Of a stretch of 21,503 nt of DNA, positions 1 through 7,252 are shown piece after piece. How positions within the stretch are numbered: the first letter of the stretch is position 1; each line of letters begins with the position of its first letter. A model generated the notes under the pieces. That model made no database searches, was not told the DNA's origin, and was given only the letters and a program-made list of their open reading frames with translations. This stretch comes from a virus, in the IMG/VR virus record IMGVR_UViG_3300017963_000818, positions 1-21,503 of that record; one strand, given 5' to 3'. The position numbers and the translations under genes are program-made.

Positions 1-128
1 ATGACAGAATCAATAAATTAGTTAGTTTTTGGACAGCAGAGTATATCCTACAAATAGTAGAAACAAATAGAGATGATCTCTACAAGGTTCTTCAAGAACG
101 ATACACTAGAATGAAACATGGTGATTAA
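1..128 (+). CDS. C-terminal end of an unknown protein (5' truncated)
   Basis: An open frame enters from the left edge (first full codon at base 3) and ends at the TAA at 126-128. It encodes about 41 residues ending in RYTRMKHGD. The next gene starts directly after this stop, as is usual in this gene block, which supports it being a real gene end. The visible part is a charged, probably helical tail (TAEYILQIVETNRDDLYKVL). There is too little to assign a function. Confidence 0.55.
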   Translation, partial: DRINKLVSFWTAEYILQIVETNRDDLYKVLQERYTRMKHGD

Positions 129-371
129 ATGAGACCAGAAACACATAAAATCATAAATACTTGTGGGTGGTGTAAACATTGTCATGAGGTAAATATTGGA
201 CAAGATTTGTTCTTTTGTTTGCACGGCGAGAAGTTTGATAACGCACAAGATTATGTACATGAACAATTAGAAGATTTGCTTGATAAAGAGTACGACGAAT
301 GGGTAGAAGTAAGAACTACAGATTGTTGTGATACCTGTGATGAGTTTGTACTCAAATGGAAGAGGAAATAA
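129..371 (+). CDS. Small Cys-rich protein, possible zinc-binding
   Basis: An 80-residue protein that starts immediately after the previous stop. It carries a Cys/His cluster near the N terminus (CGWCKHCHE, about residues 12-20), a further Cys at about 30, and a second cluster near the C terminus (CCDTCDEF). Two CxxC-like pairs separated by about 50 residues would suit a structural zinc site. The middle is acidic (EDLLDKEYDEW). I do not recognise a named family. It lies in the same tight run as the PHP-type gene, four bases upstream of it, so the two are probably co-expressed. The role is unknown. Confidence 0.6.
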   Translation: MRPETHKIINTCGWCKHCHEVNIGQDLFFCLHGEKFDNAQDYVHEQLEDLLDKEYDEWVEVRTTDCCDTCDEFVLKWKRK

Positions 372-374
372 ACT

Positions 375-953
375 ATGAAGTTTTTGTCACATGCCCATAT
401 AAATGGAAACGGTACTAAATATAGAGATGAATATGTTCGTATTTTGGGTCGGGCGGCAAAACAAAGAAAATATGATTATATTGCTGTCGGATGTCACGGA
501 AGTTACATAGCATCTAAGAAAACAATGAATAAAGTATGGAACCTCGGTGTTTATCCAGTTAGGTTTGCTGAACTAGATGTGCGCATAGGGAAACATACTG
601 CCCATGTGTCAGCTATTAACATTCCAGATCGCCCCATTGAAGGATATATACATAGACCAAAAGACCCAGTTTCTTTAAGAGTTGTTTTACCATACCTAAG
701 GTCTGTTGGTGCTAAAGTTGTTTTAAACCATCCTAAAAGCATAGATGCACTATGGGCATATGAACCTTATCTTGATGGGTATGAAATTAAGAACGGTGCG
801 CATCGTATTGATTTTAAAAGAGAAAATCCTGGCCATTTGTTTCCAGATTTGGTACAATTTACTGGTGCTGATTACCATGTATGGAAATGCAAGGGTAATC
901 TTGATTATTATACAGAACTGCCAGATGGTTGGCTGGGAAGGCTACACAAATAA
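375..953 (+). CDS. PHP-type metal-dependent phosphoesterase
   Basis: A 192-residue protein with what looks like the full metal-ligand set of the PHP (polymerase and histidinol phosphatase) fold, in the usual order. These are HxH near the N terminus (H6, H8 in LSHAHINGNG), H41 (VGCHGSY), E66 (FAELDV), H77 (TAHVSAIN), H119 with Pro (VLNHPKS), E137 in YEIKNG, and a final DxH (D166, H168 in TGADYHVW). PHP domains bind two or three metal ions and hydrolyse phosphoesters, as in histidinol phosphatase, bacterial polymerase exonuclease domains and nucleotide phosphodiesterases. The protein is compact, with no extra domain. The substrate cannot be told from sequence. Its stop codon directly abuts the next start, in the same frame. 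A role in nucleotide or DNA-end metabolism during late infection is inference. Confidence 0.75.
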   Translation: MKFLSHAHINGNGTKYRDEYVRILGRAAKQRKYDYIAVGCHGSYIASKKTMNKVWNLGVYPVRFAELDVRIGKHTAHVSAINIPDRPIEGYIHRPKDPVSLRVVLPYLRSVGAKVVLNHPKSIDALWAYEPYLDGYEIKNGAHRIDFKRENPGHLFPDLVQFTGADYHVWKCKGNLDYYTELPDGWLGRLHK

Positions 954-1427
954 ATGCAAGATAAAATTATACTAAATGTTGATCCTTTAAAGTATCCGCG
1001 TGACAAAGGCGAGTCCTGGTGGATCGTGCATCCTAATTATTCAAAATGTGAATTTAAGATTCCAGAGGGTGGAGCTGCTATTTGTATTGTTCCTTTCTTG
1101 CATTTTAAACATGGGGTGGCATATAGCATTGTAGACAACGATGAAAACAATGGTTGGTTATCCATAGACTCTAGTGCCTTTACTACACGTATGCCATATT
1201 ATATATTTGCAAGGTATTTTGATGCAGAAGCTTTTATTCGTGGTACCGTTGGCGATCCTAGAGAATTAGATCGCGCAGTGCCATTTAATTATCAGTCTAC
1301 CGTACCATTTAAGGCTAGTGATATTAAAATAGAATATGATGATAATATGCCAAAAGATGAAATACAAATGAGAGATGTGTGGGGTAATATAGTTGGTAGG
1401 ATTATTAAAAGTACGGATTACGAATAA
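954..1427 (+). CDS. Hypothetical protein, Trp- and aromatic-rich
   Basis: A 157-residue protein that I do not recognise. The N-terminal half is rich in aromatic and hydrophobic residues (GESWWIVHPNY, AAICIVPFLHFKHG) with short alternating segments that suggest beta structure. The C-terminal third is charged and ends KSTDYE. There is no signal peptide and no clear membrane segment. The start touches the stop of the PHP gene, and the stop overlaps the ATG of the next gene (TAATG at 1425-1429), so translation is probably coupled to the terminase-like ATPase downstream. Function unknown. Confidence 0.6.
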   Translation: MQDKIILNVDPLKYPRDKGESWWIVHPNYSKCEFKIPEGGAAICIVPFLHFKHGVAYSIVDNDENNGWLSIDSSAFTTRMPYYIFARYFDAEAFIRGTVGDPRELDRAVPFNYQSTVPFKASDIKIEYDDNMPKDEIQMRDVWGNIVGRIIKSTDYE

Positions 1428-2011
1428 TGACTAGATCAATTGGAATAGATGAATTTAGCAATAAATTAAATGTAACTTTTATGAGACCTCAACTGCAATT
1501 CCTACAAAGCACTAGTATTTGTACAAAAAGTGCATTGGTTTTACCTAGACGACAGGGCAAGACTTTTGGTCTTTGTGGGGTGGCGCTATACGAAGCACTT
1601 TGTAATTCTAATGCTAGAGTTATTGTGTGTACACCATACGATAGATATTCAATGTTTAATAATGTTAAAGATATAATTAATCGTAGTGCAATATTTAAAA
1701 ATGATATTACAAGAAGCATCAAGGCACCATATCAAGAATTAGGTTTTAAAAATGGTTCACGCATACGCATTCTTAAGGCATCATCACATATGGGTGTTCG
1801 CGGTCAAGATGCTGATCTTATATGCATAGACTGTACCGACATGTGTCGTGTAGACTTTTTTACTAGCTCTATTCTTCCAATGATGCACACTGTTCCAAGT
1901 ACACGTTTGGCTATGACTGGAGAGTCAATAACAAATCACAGTACAATCTCTAATGGTTTATATAAAGATTTTTATTTAAAGCACGATGTCAACACAATAG
2001 GAGTGAGATAA
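1427..2011 (+). CDS. Short terminase-like ATPase without nuclease domain; altered Walker B
   Basis: A 194-residue protein that resembles only the ATPase part of a terminase large subunit. Walker A is intact (PRRQGKT, residues 40-46). It is followed by an NGSRIRI segment and then RGQDAD and a Walker B-like strand LICIDCTD (D135, C136). The full-length terminase in this window shows the same order: RRTGKT, KAPY, NGSRVR, RGQDAD, VEEMD, then an LHTTPNT segment that matches MMHTVPST here. The position of the catalytic Glu (E224 there) is Cys (C136) here, while the preceding acidic residue is kept. There is no RNase H-like nuclease domain; the protein ends soon after the ATPase core. It may bind ATP but hydrolyse it poorly, acting as a regulator or partner of packaging. 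Alternatively it is a decayed paralogue. The terminase-fold call is firm; the role is inference. Confidence 0.7.
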   Translation: MTRSIGIDEFSNKLNVTFMRPQLQFLQSTSICTKSALVLPRRQGKTFGLCGVALYEALCNSNARVIVCTPYDRYSMFNNVKDIINRSAIFKNDITRSIKAPYQELGFKNGSRIRILKASSHMGVRGQDADLICIDCTDMCRVDFFTSSILPMMHTVPSTRLAMTGESITNHSTISNGLYKDFYLKHDVNTIGVR

Positions 2012-2013
2012 AT

Positions 2014-2814
2014 ATGGGCGGATCAGGTAGTGGCAAGCCAAAAGGTGAACTTTTAGTATTAGATGGCAACGAGCTTGTTGATGGTAAGCTACAAAAAACA
2101 GATTTTTTTAATTTTCTTAAAACGGATCTTTCTGATTATAGCAATGTTACTTTTACTCCAGAACAGGCGTTATCTTTTAAAAATAGTGTAGTTCGTATGA
2201 AATACGGTGTTAGTGCTGCAATTCCAATGCTTTGTCCTGGGCAGCAGTGTTTTAATAAATTATGTACATTTCACGACGAAAAAAATTGGCCCATTGGAAG
2301 GCAGTGTCTTTACGAGGTAAGATTAATACAATCTCTTACTAAAAGTTATATGGAGGATCTTGTAATAGACCCGGAGAGTCCATCAGAGATGACATTAATT
2401 AATAAACTTATAGAGTGTGATCTTATTGATTATAGAGCTAATCTTGGTTTGTCTGGCGCGAGAGACCCAGAAGACGCCTCATTGTTGGCTAGTACCATAA
2501 TTGAGCGCGATGGTAATATCACAGAGACAGTAAGTCTCCATCCTTTGCTGGCCGCAAAAGAAACAGCCCATCGTAACAGAATGTCAATTCTAGAAGCAAT
2601 GTCTGCCACTAGAAGAGAAAAATGGAAAAAAGCTGCAGCCCTTAAAAAGTCAGAAGAAACAGATGCTTCCACCTTCTTGGCAGACCTAAAAGACAAGTTT
2701 AGCGACGAACAACTCCCGCAAAATACCTCATCACTTGATAAAATTAAAGCTGATGCAGAAAAAGTATCAGAAGACCTTTCAATTATAGACGCTGATTGGA
2801 CCAGTGATGAATAG
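2014..2814 (+). CDS. Candidate terminase small subunit-like protein with four-Cys motif
   Basis: A 266-residue protein, start preceded by a GGAG site near 2000. The central region has four cysteines (C74, C79, C84, C98) in the arrangement LCPGQQC, KLC, then WPIGRQCLYE. This is followed by a helical stretch with acidic and basic residues (SYMEDLVIDPESPSEMTL, DLIDYRANLGLSG). From memory, similar Cys-Pro layouts followed by helical domains occur in proteins annotated as terminase small subunits of large phages. The C-terminal third is helical and rich in Lys and Glu (ATRREKWKKAAALKK), ending in an acidic tail. It lies next to a terminase-type ATPase, which supports a packaging role. The four Cys could hold a zinc ion or an iron-sulfur cluster. 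The small-subunit call is tentative. Confidence 0.45.
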   Translation: MGGSGSGKPKGELLVLDGNELVDGKLQKTDFFNFLKTDLSDYSNVTFTPEQALSFKNSVVRMKYGVSAAIPMLCPGQQCFNKLCTFHDEKNWPIGRQCLYEVRLIQSLTKSYMEDLVIDPESPSEMTLINKLIECDLIDYRANLGLSGARDPEDASLLASTIIERDGNITETVSLHPLLAAKETAHRNRMSILEAMSATRREKWKKAAALKKSEETDASTFLADLKDKFSDEQLPQNTSSLDKIKADAEKVSEDLSIIDADWTSDE

Positions 2815-5800
2815 TGGCAACAATTGCAAGCCTAGTCAAATCTTCAATAAGATCTTATTCCAATAAATTCAGTGAACCTGTATCTTCTGGTCTATTCGAA
2901 GAAGATTCAGTATTTGCCAGCGCCGAAGACAAAAAAGCAAAATTAGAAAAACAATTTGAATGGTTTACTGAAGCACTAGATAAATATGGTGTATATAGTG
3001 GTACCGGCCACAAACGTATTTTAATACCTAAAAAAATAATAAACAAAGAAGAACTTGGTCAATTAGGTTTTCTTCCTGTACAAATAGCAATCCCAGAAAC
3101 TGGCCAGCTTTCTTCAGAAAGTTTTAGGCATTTAGATTTAAAACATCATCTTCATGAATTTAAAGAGAACTGGACAATACACGAAGATGAGCATCATTCT
3201 TCTACTATGCTTGTTGAAAAAGCCAAAAGACAAAAATCTGATTTTGTCGATACTGCTGGTAAATTTATTGCAGGCTTACCACATGTTATTACAGAAGGCA
3301 TACCTGGGCTTTATTACTACGCAAAAGGAAAAATTCAAGGAAAGACAGCTACAATGGAAGAACGTCTCATGGGCGAACTTCCATATGAATATTTAGATTA
3401 TATAGATGAGTATTCTACAGAAGTACAAAATACTTTAAAAGACAGATATGACTCTACAGTAAAAGTCGCAAAAACTGGATTTGACAATATATATAATACT
3501 ATAGAGGGTTTGCGCCACGGAGGGATGGCTGAACACACTAGGAAAAAGCTAACTGATTTTGGTTCTGGGTATCAAGGAGAAAATAAAGAAAAAACTAAAC
3601 AGTTTTCTTTTGTTGGTGCGGGTGCCGCAGGTATTAGTGGTTTTGGCGCATACAAAGGCATTTCAAAGTTAATATATCCATTTAGCAAGAAAGAGATGTC
3701 ACGGTATCCAGAACTTAAAAGAATGAGAAAGATTGGAACGAAACATGGACTTAGGACATACGACCCATTTGCATTTAAAGATTTTACCGGAATAAATAGG
3801 AAAAAACTTAAACCAGTTGCCAGGGGCACAATGAATCTTCTTTTCGGACCAATCAACCCAACTTCTTCTTTAGGTGATGTTAAGGGATTCAAGGGTCTTA
3901 CATACGTCCATTCTGGATCTGAAAAAATAGAAGAGATTGCAAAACATGGATTAAACGTTGGTAACTGGGATATTGGCAATGACAAGTTAGCTACCTGGGA
4001 ACTGTTAAAAAAACGTGGAATTAGCAATCTACATATAGAAACAATGCCAGCTGGTGAATTTTTTATAGGAGACGAAGCGGCAGAGGAATTTTTAGAAAGA
4101 GCTGGGGGTAGCCTAGAGAATATAGTCTTAAAGAAAAATTATGCTGCACTTGGAAAAGGTGTATGGCTTAACATGGATAAAGTTCCTATGGACATCCAAG
4201 AAGAGGTTGCCTGGAACCCAACAAAATATTTAGTTCAACCAAAAATAGATATTGCTGAAGAGTATCGTGTAGTTACAGCGGGTGGCCTACCCATACATAC
4301 AACATATAGATTCGGCAGTCCAAAAACACGAGAAACAATAAAGAAGTTTGGCTATACTGCAATGAAAGATTTGGCCGACAAAGGTGAATTTAAAGGTAAT
4401 CCTTTTGAAATTATAGAACCTGTCTTTGATAAAAAAATGAAACAAAGACTAGAGAAATTCGCCTCAAAAGCTTCCGTATATTTGCCATATGAAATCAGCG
4501 CATTGGACATTGCACTTACAAAACAAGGAGAATTAAAAATAGTTGAAGCCCAAAGATCATTTGGGAATATTTCAAATCCTCTTGTTGGAAGCAGGCTTAA
4601 ATATGCACTAACAAATAAAAAGAGCAAACTAAGTATGGCAGTAGCAGGACTAACAGCTGGTGTTGCAGCAGTACTCGGATATAATATATTTTCTGGATCT
4701 GACGATGAGCACAATACTATTGAAGGTCTTCGCCATGGAGGGATGGCTGAAAACACAAGGAAAAAATTAACTGAGTTTGGTTCTGGTTGGCGTAGACTGC
4801 TTAATACAGTAGGAAAAGTATTTAGAAAGAAAAAACCTTCTTTAAAAAATATTATCAAACAAGAGGATATTACTGTCGTTAAAACAATTGAAGAGTATGT
4901 TTCGGCTGTTGCTGGTAAAGGAGCCTCTAAAGAAGCTATCGCCACACACGCCGAGCGTTTGAGATTAGCTGGACCATTGTCTTTTGTCGAAGGCAGAACT
5001 GTATATCCTGGTAATGTAAAAATGTTTGCGTTCGATGTCCTTAAGGAAGGCGGAATTAAATATGGCAGCAAGAAATATAGTAGATATACTAAAACGCTTG
5101 AAGAAATAGGTCTCTATCATGAAATTGCAGAAGTAAAATATGGTACTCGTGTCAAGAAAGCATTCGGCTCTGATCCTGCAGAGTTAGCAAAGATGAAATT
5201 TGGTTCACACTGGTCGCCACAAGTAATCAAAGAAGAAGCTAAATACGCGAAACAGCTTGGCAAAGAAGGAATGGAAGTAGCTGCATTGCTTCGCAAGAGT
5301 GAAGGTATTGATGTTTATGGACCTGTAAGACCAGAACAAATGATGAATACCGTGAAAGAATTGCGGAGAGTACAAAGTAAAATACGTAAAGGTGGCGGTG
5401 GTGTTCTTGTTGAACAACAACGTGCTTTAAAAAAACAATATTACCAACAGAAAACAGCTATGATCTATGGTGAAGTATTTAACAATGTTAAATTAAAATC
5501 CAACAAGTCTATTAACAAAGGATTAAAGAAAGGCGATAGTTATAATTCTAAACCTGGATTACATCCTGGAGCAAAAAATAGCCTTGGTGCTAGATCAATA
5601 AAAGACATAAGCGATTTTGGTTCTAAATATGATGCCGTCAAAGGATTAGCCAAAGCTCTTGGGCAAAATACAGACGATCTTATTAAAAGCAAAATGTTTC
5701 AAGAATCTCTTAGACAAGGCAAAAGAGTCAAAAAACTTGGTGAAGGTGGTTTTGGAGAGACTTGGCAATATGAAACAGTTGTAGGTGGTCAGAAGTTTTC

Positions 5801-6683
5801 ATATGCCCGAAAAGAAATACTAGAAAGTACAAGAAAGAATTTTGGCGACATACCAATGATTATGGAACCGATTGAAAAAAGTTTCATAACAGAAGTTAAG
5901 GCATTAAAACAAACTGGTAGACATGGTATTACTCCTACAGCGTATGGTTCTGATAAAGATATATTATACATGGAGCTAATGTCTGGCAAAGATGCGTTTC
6001 AGTTAATTAATAAACAAGGTATAAGTTTACCTGATTCTGCTATTGCAGAAGCGCGTCGAGAAGCAAAAGAGATGGCTAAGAAAGGTGTGCTGCATAAAGA
6101 TATAGCGCATAGAAATATCATGTGGGACAAAGGCAAAGGAAGAGTTGCTATTATCGACCTTGGTGTTTCTGATGTTGTTAAAAATCCCAATACTGAATGG
6201 GTTAAAAATGCAATGCAATCTGTAGATAATCAGTTTGATAAACTTATTCAAGTAAGACGAGATGCCATAAGCCACTATAATAAAAATAATCCCGGCGTGG
6301 CCAAAAGTGATGCACTGAATTTTGCTAGAACAAAACCTGATTTCAACATAGCTGGAAAAACTGAAATAGATTTTAATCTTGTTGGTAAAACTGAACTGGC
6401 CGCTAGTTCTATGGCAAAAACAGATTTTGCTATTAATGCTACTGCTAGGACAGAAGTAATCGCTGATGCTTTTGCAAAAACAAAGGTAGCTGGTAATATT
6501 AAACCACAAGCTGCTGAGATGATATCTCAGAAGACAGCAGTTGGTAAACATATTAAAGATCCTCGCCGCACAGCAAGGATAAAAAAATTCCGTAAGATTA
6601 GCACAGAGGCTGTTGGTATTGGCTACCGTACTGCCCATAACGGTGGTAGAAAACACCGTAGATTTAGTGCTACTACAAAATAG
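2814..6683 (+). CDS. Large multidomain virion/ejection protein: ATP-grasp-like plus protein kinase domains
   Basis: A 1289-residue protein starting at GTG, which overlaps the previous stop by one base. Parts in order: a His-rich motif (HHLHEFKENWTIHEDEHH, residues 111-129); repeat copy 1 (228-253) followed by a Gly/Ala hydrophobic stretch (about 268-290); an ATP-grasp-like domain (about 365-600) with DKLATWELLKKRGI (D390), LKK (K440, K441), GKG (447-449), VQPKID (Q475), EEYR (R485), ALDIAL (D565) and VEAQR (E578); a Gly/Ala segment (about 604-630); repeat copy 2 (634-659); a HEIAE...SHWSP...EE region (H769, H799); a kinase-like domain (about 970-1130) with GEGGFG (976-981), ARK (K1000), E1027, HKDIAHRN (D1096, N1101) and DLG (D1115); six 10-residue repeats (1171-1230); and a basic tail. 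It probably resembles the polyvalent proteins that phages inject, acting on host targets. Domain calls are by motif only. Confidence 0.75.
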   Translation: MATIASLVKSSIRSYSNKFSEPVSSGLFEEDSVFASAEDKKAKLEKQFEWFTEALDKYGVYSGTGHKRILIPKKIINKEELGQLGFLPVQIAIPETGQLSSESFRHLDLKHHLHEFKENWTIHEDEHHSSTMLVEKAKRQKSDFVDTAGKFIAGLPHVITEGIPGLYYYAKGKIQGKTATMEERLMGELPYEYLDYIDEYSTEVQNTLKDRYDSTVKVAKTGFDNIYNTIEGLRHGGMAEHTRKKLTDFGSGYQGENKEKTKQFSFVGAGAAGISGFGAYKGISKLIYPFSKKEMSRYPELKRMRKIGTKHGLRTYDPFAFKDFTGINRKKLKPVARGTMNLLFGPINPTSSLGDVKGFKGLTYVHSGSEKIEEIAKHGLNVGNWDIGNDKLATWELLKKRGISNLHIETMPAGEFFIGDEAAEEFLERAGGSLENIVLKKNYAALGKGVWLNMDKVPMDIQEEVAWNPTKYLVQPKIDIAEEYRVVTAGGLPIHTTYRFGSPKTRETIKKFGYTAMKDLADKGEFKGNPFEIIEPVFDKKMKQRLEKFASKASVYLPYEISALDIALTKQGELKIVEAQRSFGNISNPLVGSRLKYALTNKKSKLSMAVAGLTAGVAAVLGYNIFSGSDDEHNTIEGLRHGGMAENTRKKLTEFGSGWRRLLNTVGKVFRKKKPSLKNIIKQEDITVVKTIEEYVSAVAGKGASKEAIATHAERLRLAGPLSFVEGRTVYPGNVKMFAFDVLKEGGIKYGSKKYSRYTKTLEEIGLYHEIAEVKYGTRVKKAFGSDPAELAKMKFGSHWSPQVIKEEAKYAKQLGKEGMEVAALLRKSEGIDVYGPVRPEQMMNTVKELRRVQSKIRKGGGGVLVEQQRALKKQYYQQKTAMIYGEVFNNVKLKSNKSINKGLKKGDSYNSKPGLHPGAKNSLGARSIKDISDFGSKYDAVKGLAKALGQNTDDLIKSKMFQESLRQGKRVKKLGEGGFGETWQYETVVGGQKFSYARKEILESTRKNFGDIPMIMEPIEKSFITEVKALKQTGRHGITPTAYGSDKDILYMELMSGKDAFQLINKQGISLPDSAIAEARREAKEMAKKGVLHKDIAHRNIMWDKGKGRVAIIDLGVSDVVKNPNTEWVKNAMQSVDNQFDKLIQVRRDAISHYNKNNPGVAKSDALNFARTKPDFNIAGKTEIDFNLVGKTELAASSMAKTDFAINATARTEVIADAFAKTKVAGNIKPQAAEMISQKTAVGKHIKDPRRTARIKKFRKISTEAVGIGYRTAHNGGRKHRRFSATTK
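3495..3572 (+). repeat. Copy 1 of a 26-residue duplicated motif (GLRHGGMAE...FGSGY)
   Basis: Encodes residues 228-253 of the large multidomain protein. It matches copy 2 at 4713-4790 at 23 of 26 amino acids; the differences are H/N, D/E and the last Y/W. The DNA copies differ mostly at third codon positions, so the duplication is old and held by selection on protein. Each copy lies beside a Gly/Ala-rich hydrophobic stretch, and the pair brackets the ATP-grasp-like domain. I recall similar FGSG motifs in other phage virion proteins; the function is unknown to me. Confidence 0.9.
4713..4790 (+). repeat. Copy 2 of the 26-residue duplicated motif (GLRHGGMAE...FGSGW)
   Basis: Encodes residues 634-659 of the same protein and is the partner of the copy at 3495-3572. 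It follows a hydrophobic Gly/Ala segment (AGLTAGVAAVLGYNIF) and an acidic linker (GSDDEH), and leads into a Lys-rich stretch (FRKKKPS). It may be a docking or packaging tag used twice. The spacing of about 400 residues between copies holds the ATP-grasp-like domain. Confidence 0.9.
6324..6503 (+). repeat. Six exact-length 30-base units encoding 10-residue repeats ([AG][KR]T)
   Basis: Six tandem units of exactly 30 bases start at 6324, 6354, 6384, 6414, 6444 and 6474. Each encodes [AG][KR]T, an acidic residue or Lys, then a partly hydrophobic stretch (for example GKTEIDFNLV and AKTDFAINAT). The Thr codons sit at 6330, 6360, 6390, 6420, 6450 and 6480. The units are well diverged in DNA, so this is a protein-level repeat, residues 1171-1230, placed just after the kinase-like domain. 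It may form a beta-solenoid or fibrous segment, or present regularly spaced Thr residues. Confidence 0.9.
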
Positions 6684-6731
6684 TGTATAATACAATATGT
6701 ATATGTATCTTTAAATAAGGGGTGTTTATAT
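6684..6731 (+). promoter_or_regulatory. Short intergenic region with possible -10 box and strong ribosome site
   Basis: This 48-base gap is one of the few non-coding stretches in the block. It holds a perfect TATAAT at 6686-6691, but only a poor -35 match (TTTAGT at 6663-6668, 17 bases upstream). An AAGGGGTG ribosome site lies at 6717-6724, seven bases before the ATG at 6732. It could be a weak or activator-dependent promoter for the two glycine-rich genes; the box could equally be chance in AT-rich DNA. Confidence 0.3.
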
Positions 6732-7250
6732 ATGGGTTTTATGAGAAGAATGATGATCGGTGGTACTGCTGGAGGTGCCTATAAAGCCTGGGAAGGCGGG
6801 GATATGAGAGATATCCTTGGTGGTGCCACAGCTGGTGCTCTTGCTGGTGGAGTAGGCGGTTATTACGCTGGAAAACTAGCAAGACGTGGTGCTTCTGCTG
6901 CTCGCAGTGCTACTGTTTCTGCTGGTCGCGGTATTCGAAATACTGCACGTACTGCTAACCAAAGAACTAGCATTGCTCATTTGGCACGTAAAGCAACCGG
7001 AGCCGGAATTAGAATGGCTAGCGCTGGATCTCGTATGGGAGCAAGAAGATATGCTGCTGGTGGTGTTGGTGGAGGTTCTATCTTTAGAGCAAGTAATGCT
7101 GTCGGTGCTGGACTGGTAGCAACTAATAGATTTATTGGAAATAACGTAGCAGCTGTTAATAAATATGGTGGATATGCAATGGGTGCAATTGGCGCTGGTT
7201 CTGCTGCATATATAGGTGGCTCTATGCTACGAAGCAACAGGAATAAATAA
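6732..7250 (+). CDS. Gly/Ala-rich basic virion protein, putative
   Basis: A 172-residue protein made mostly of Gly, Ala, Arg and Ser. The N terminus has a glycine-zipper-like run (LGGATAGALAGGVGGYYAG, about residues 30-48), the middle is strongly basic (KLARRGASAARSA, RGIRNTARTANQR), and a second Gly/Ala segment near the C terminus (GGYAMGAIGAGSAAYIGG, about 148-165) could span a membrane. The ribosome site AAGGGGTG is well placed. It sits between the multidomain protein and another glycine-zipper protein, so a role as an internal or ejected protein that crosses or binds membranes is plausible. Low-complexity composition makes homology calls unsafe. Confidence 0.6.
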   Translation: MGFMRRMMIGGTAGGAYKAWEGGDMRDILGGATAGALAGGVGGYYAGKLARRGASAARSATVSAGRGIRNTARTANQRTSIAHLARKATGAGIRMASAGSRMGARRYAAGGVGGGSIFRASNAVGAGLVATNRFIGNNVAAVNKYGGYAMGAIGAGSAAYIGGSMLRSNRNK

Positions 7251-7252
7251 TT

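Noticed and set aside
6324-6503. Regular 30-base spacing that could suggest a CRISPR array
   Set aside because: The units are inside an open coding frame, share only a short protein motif and have no repeat-spacer alternation of constant DNA repeats.
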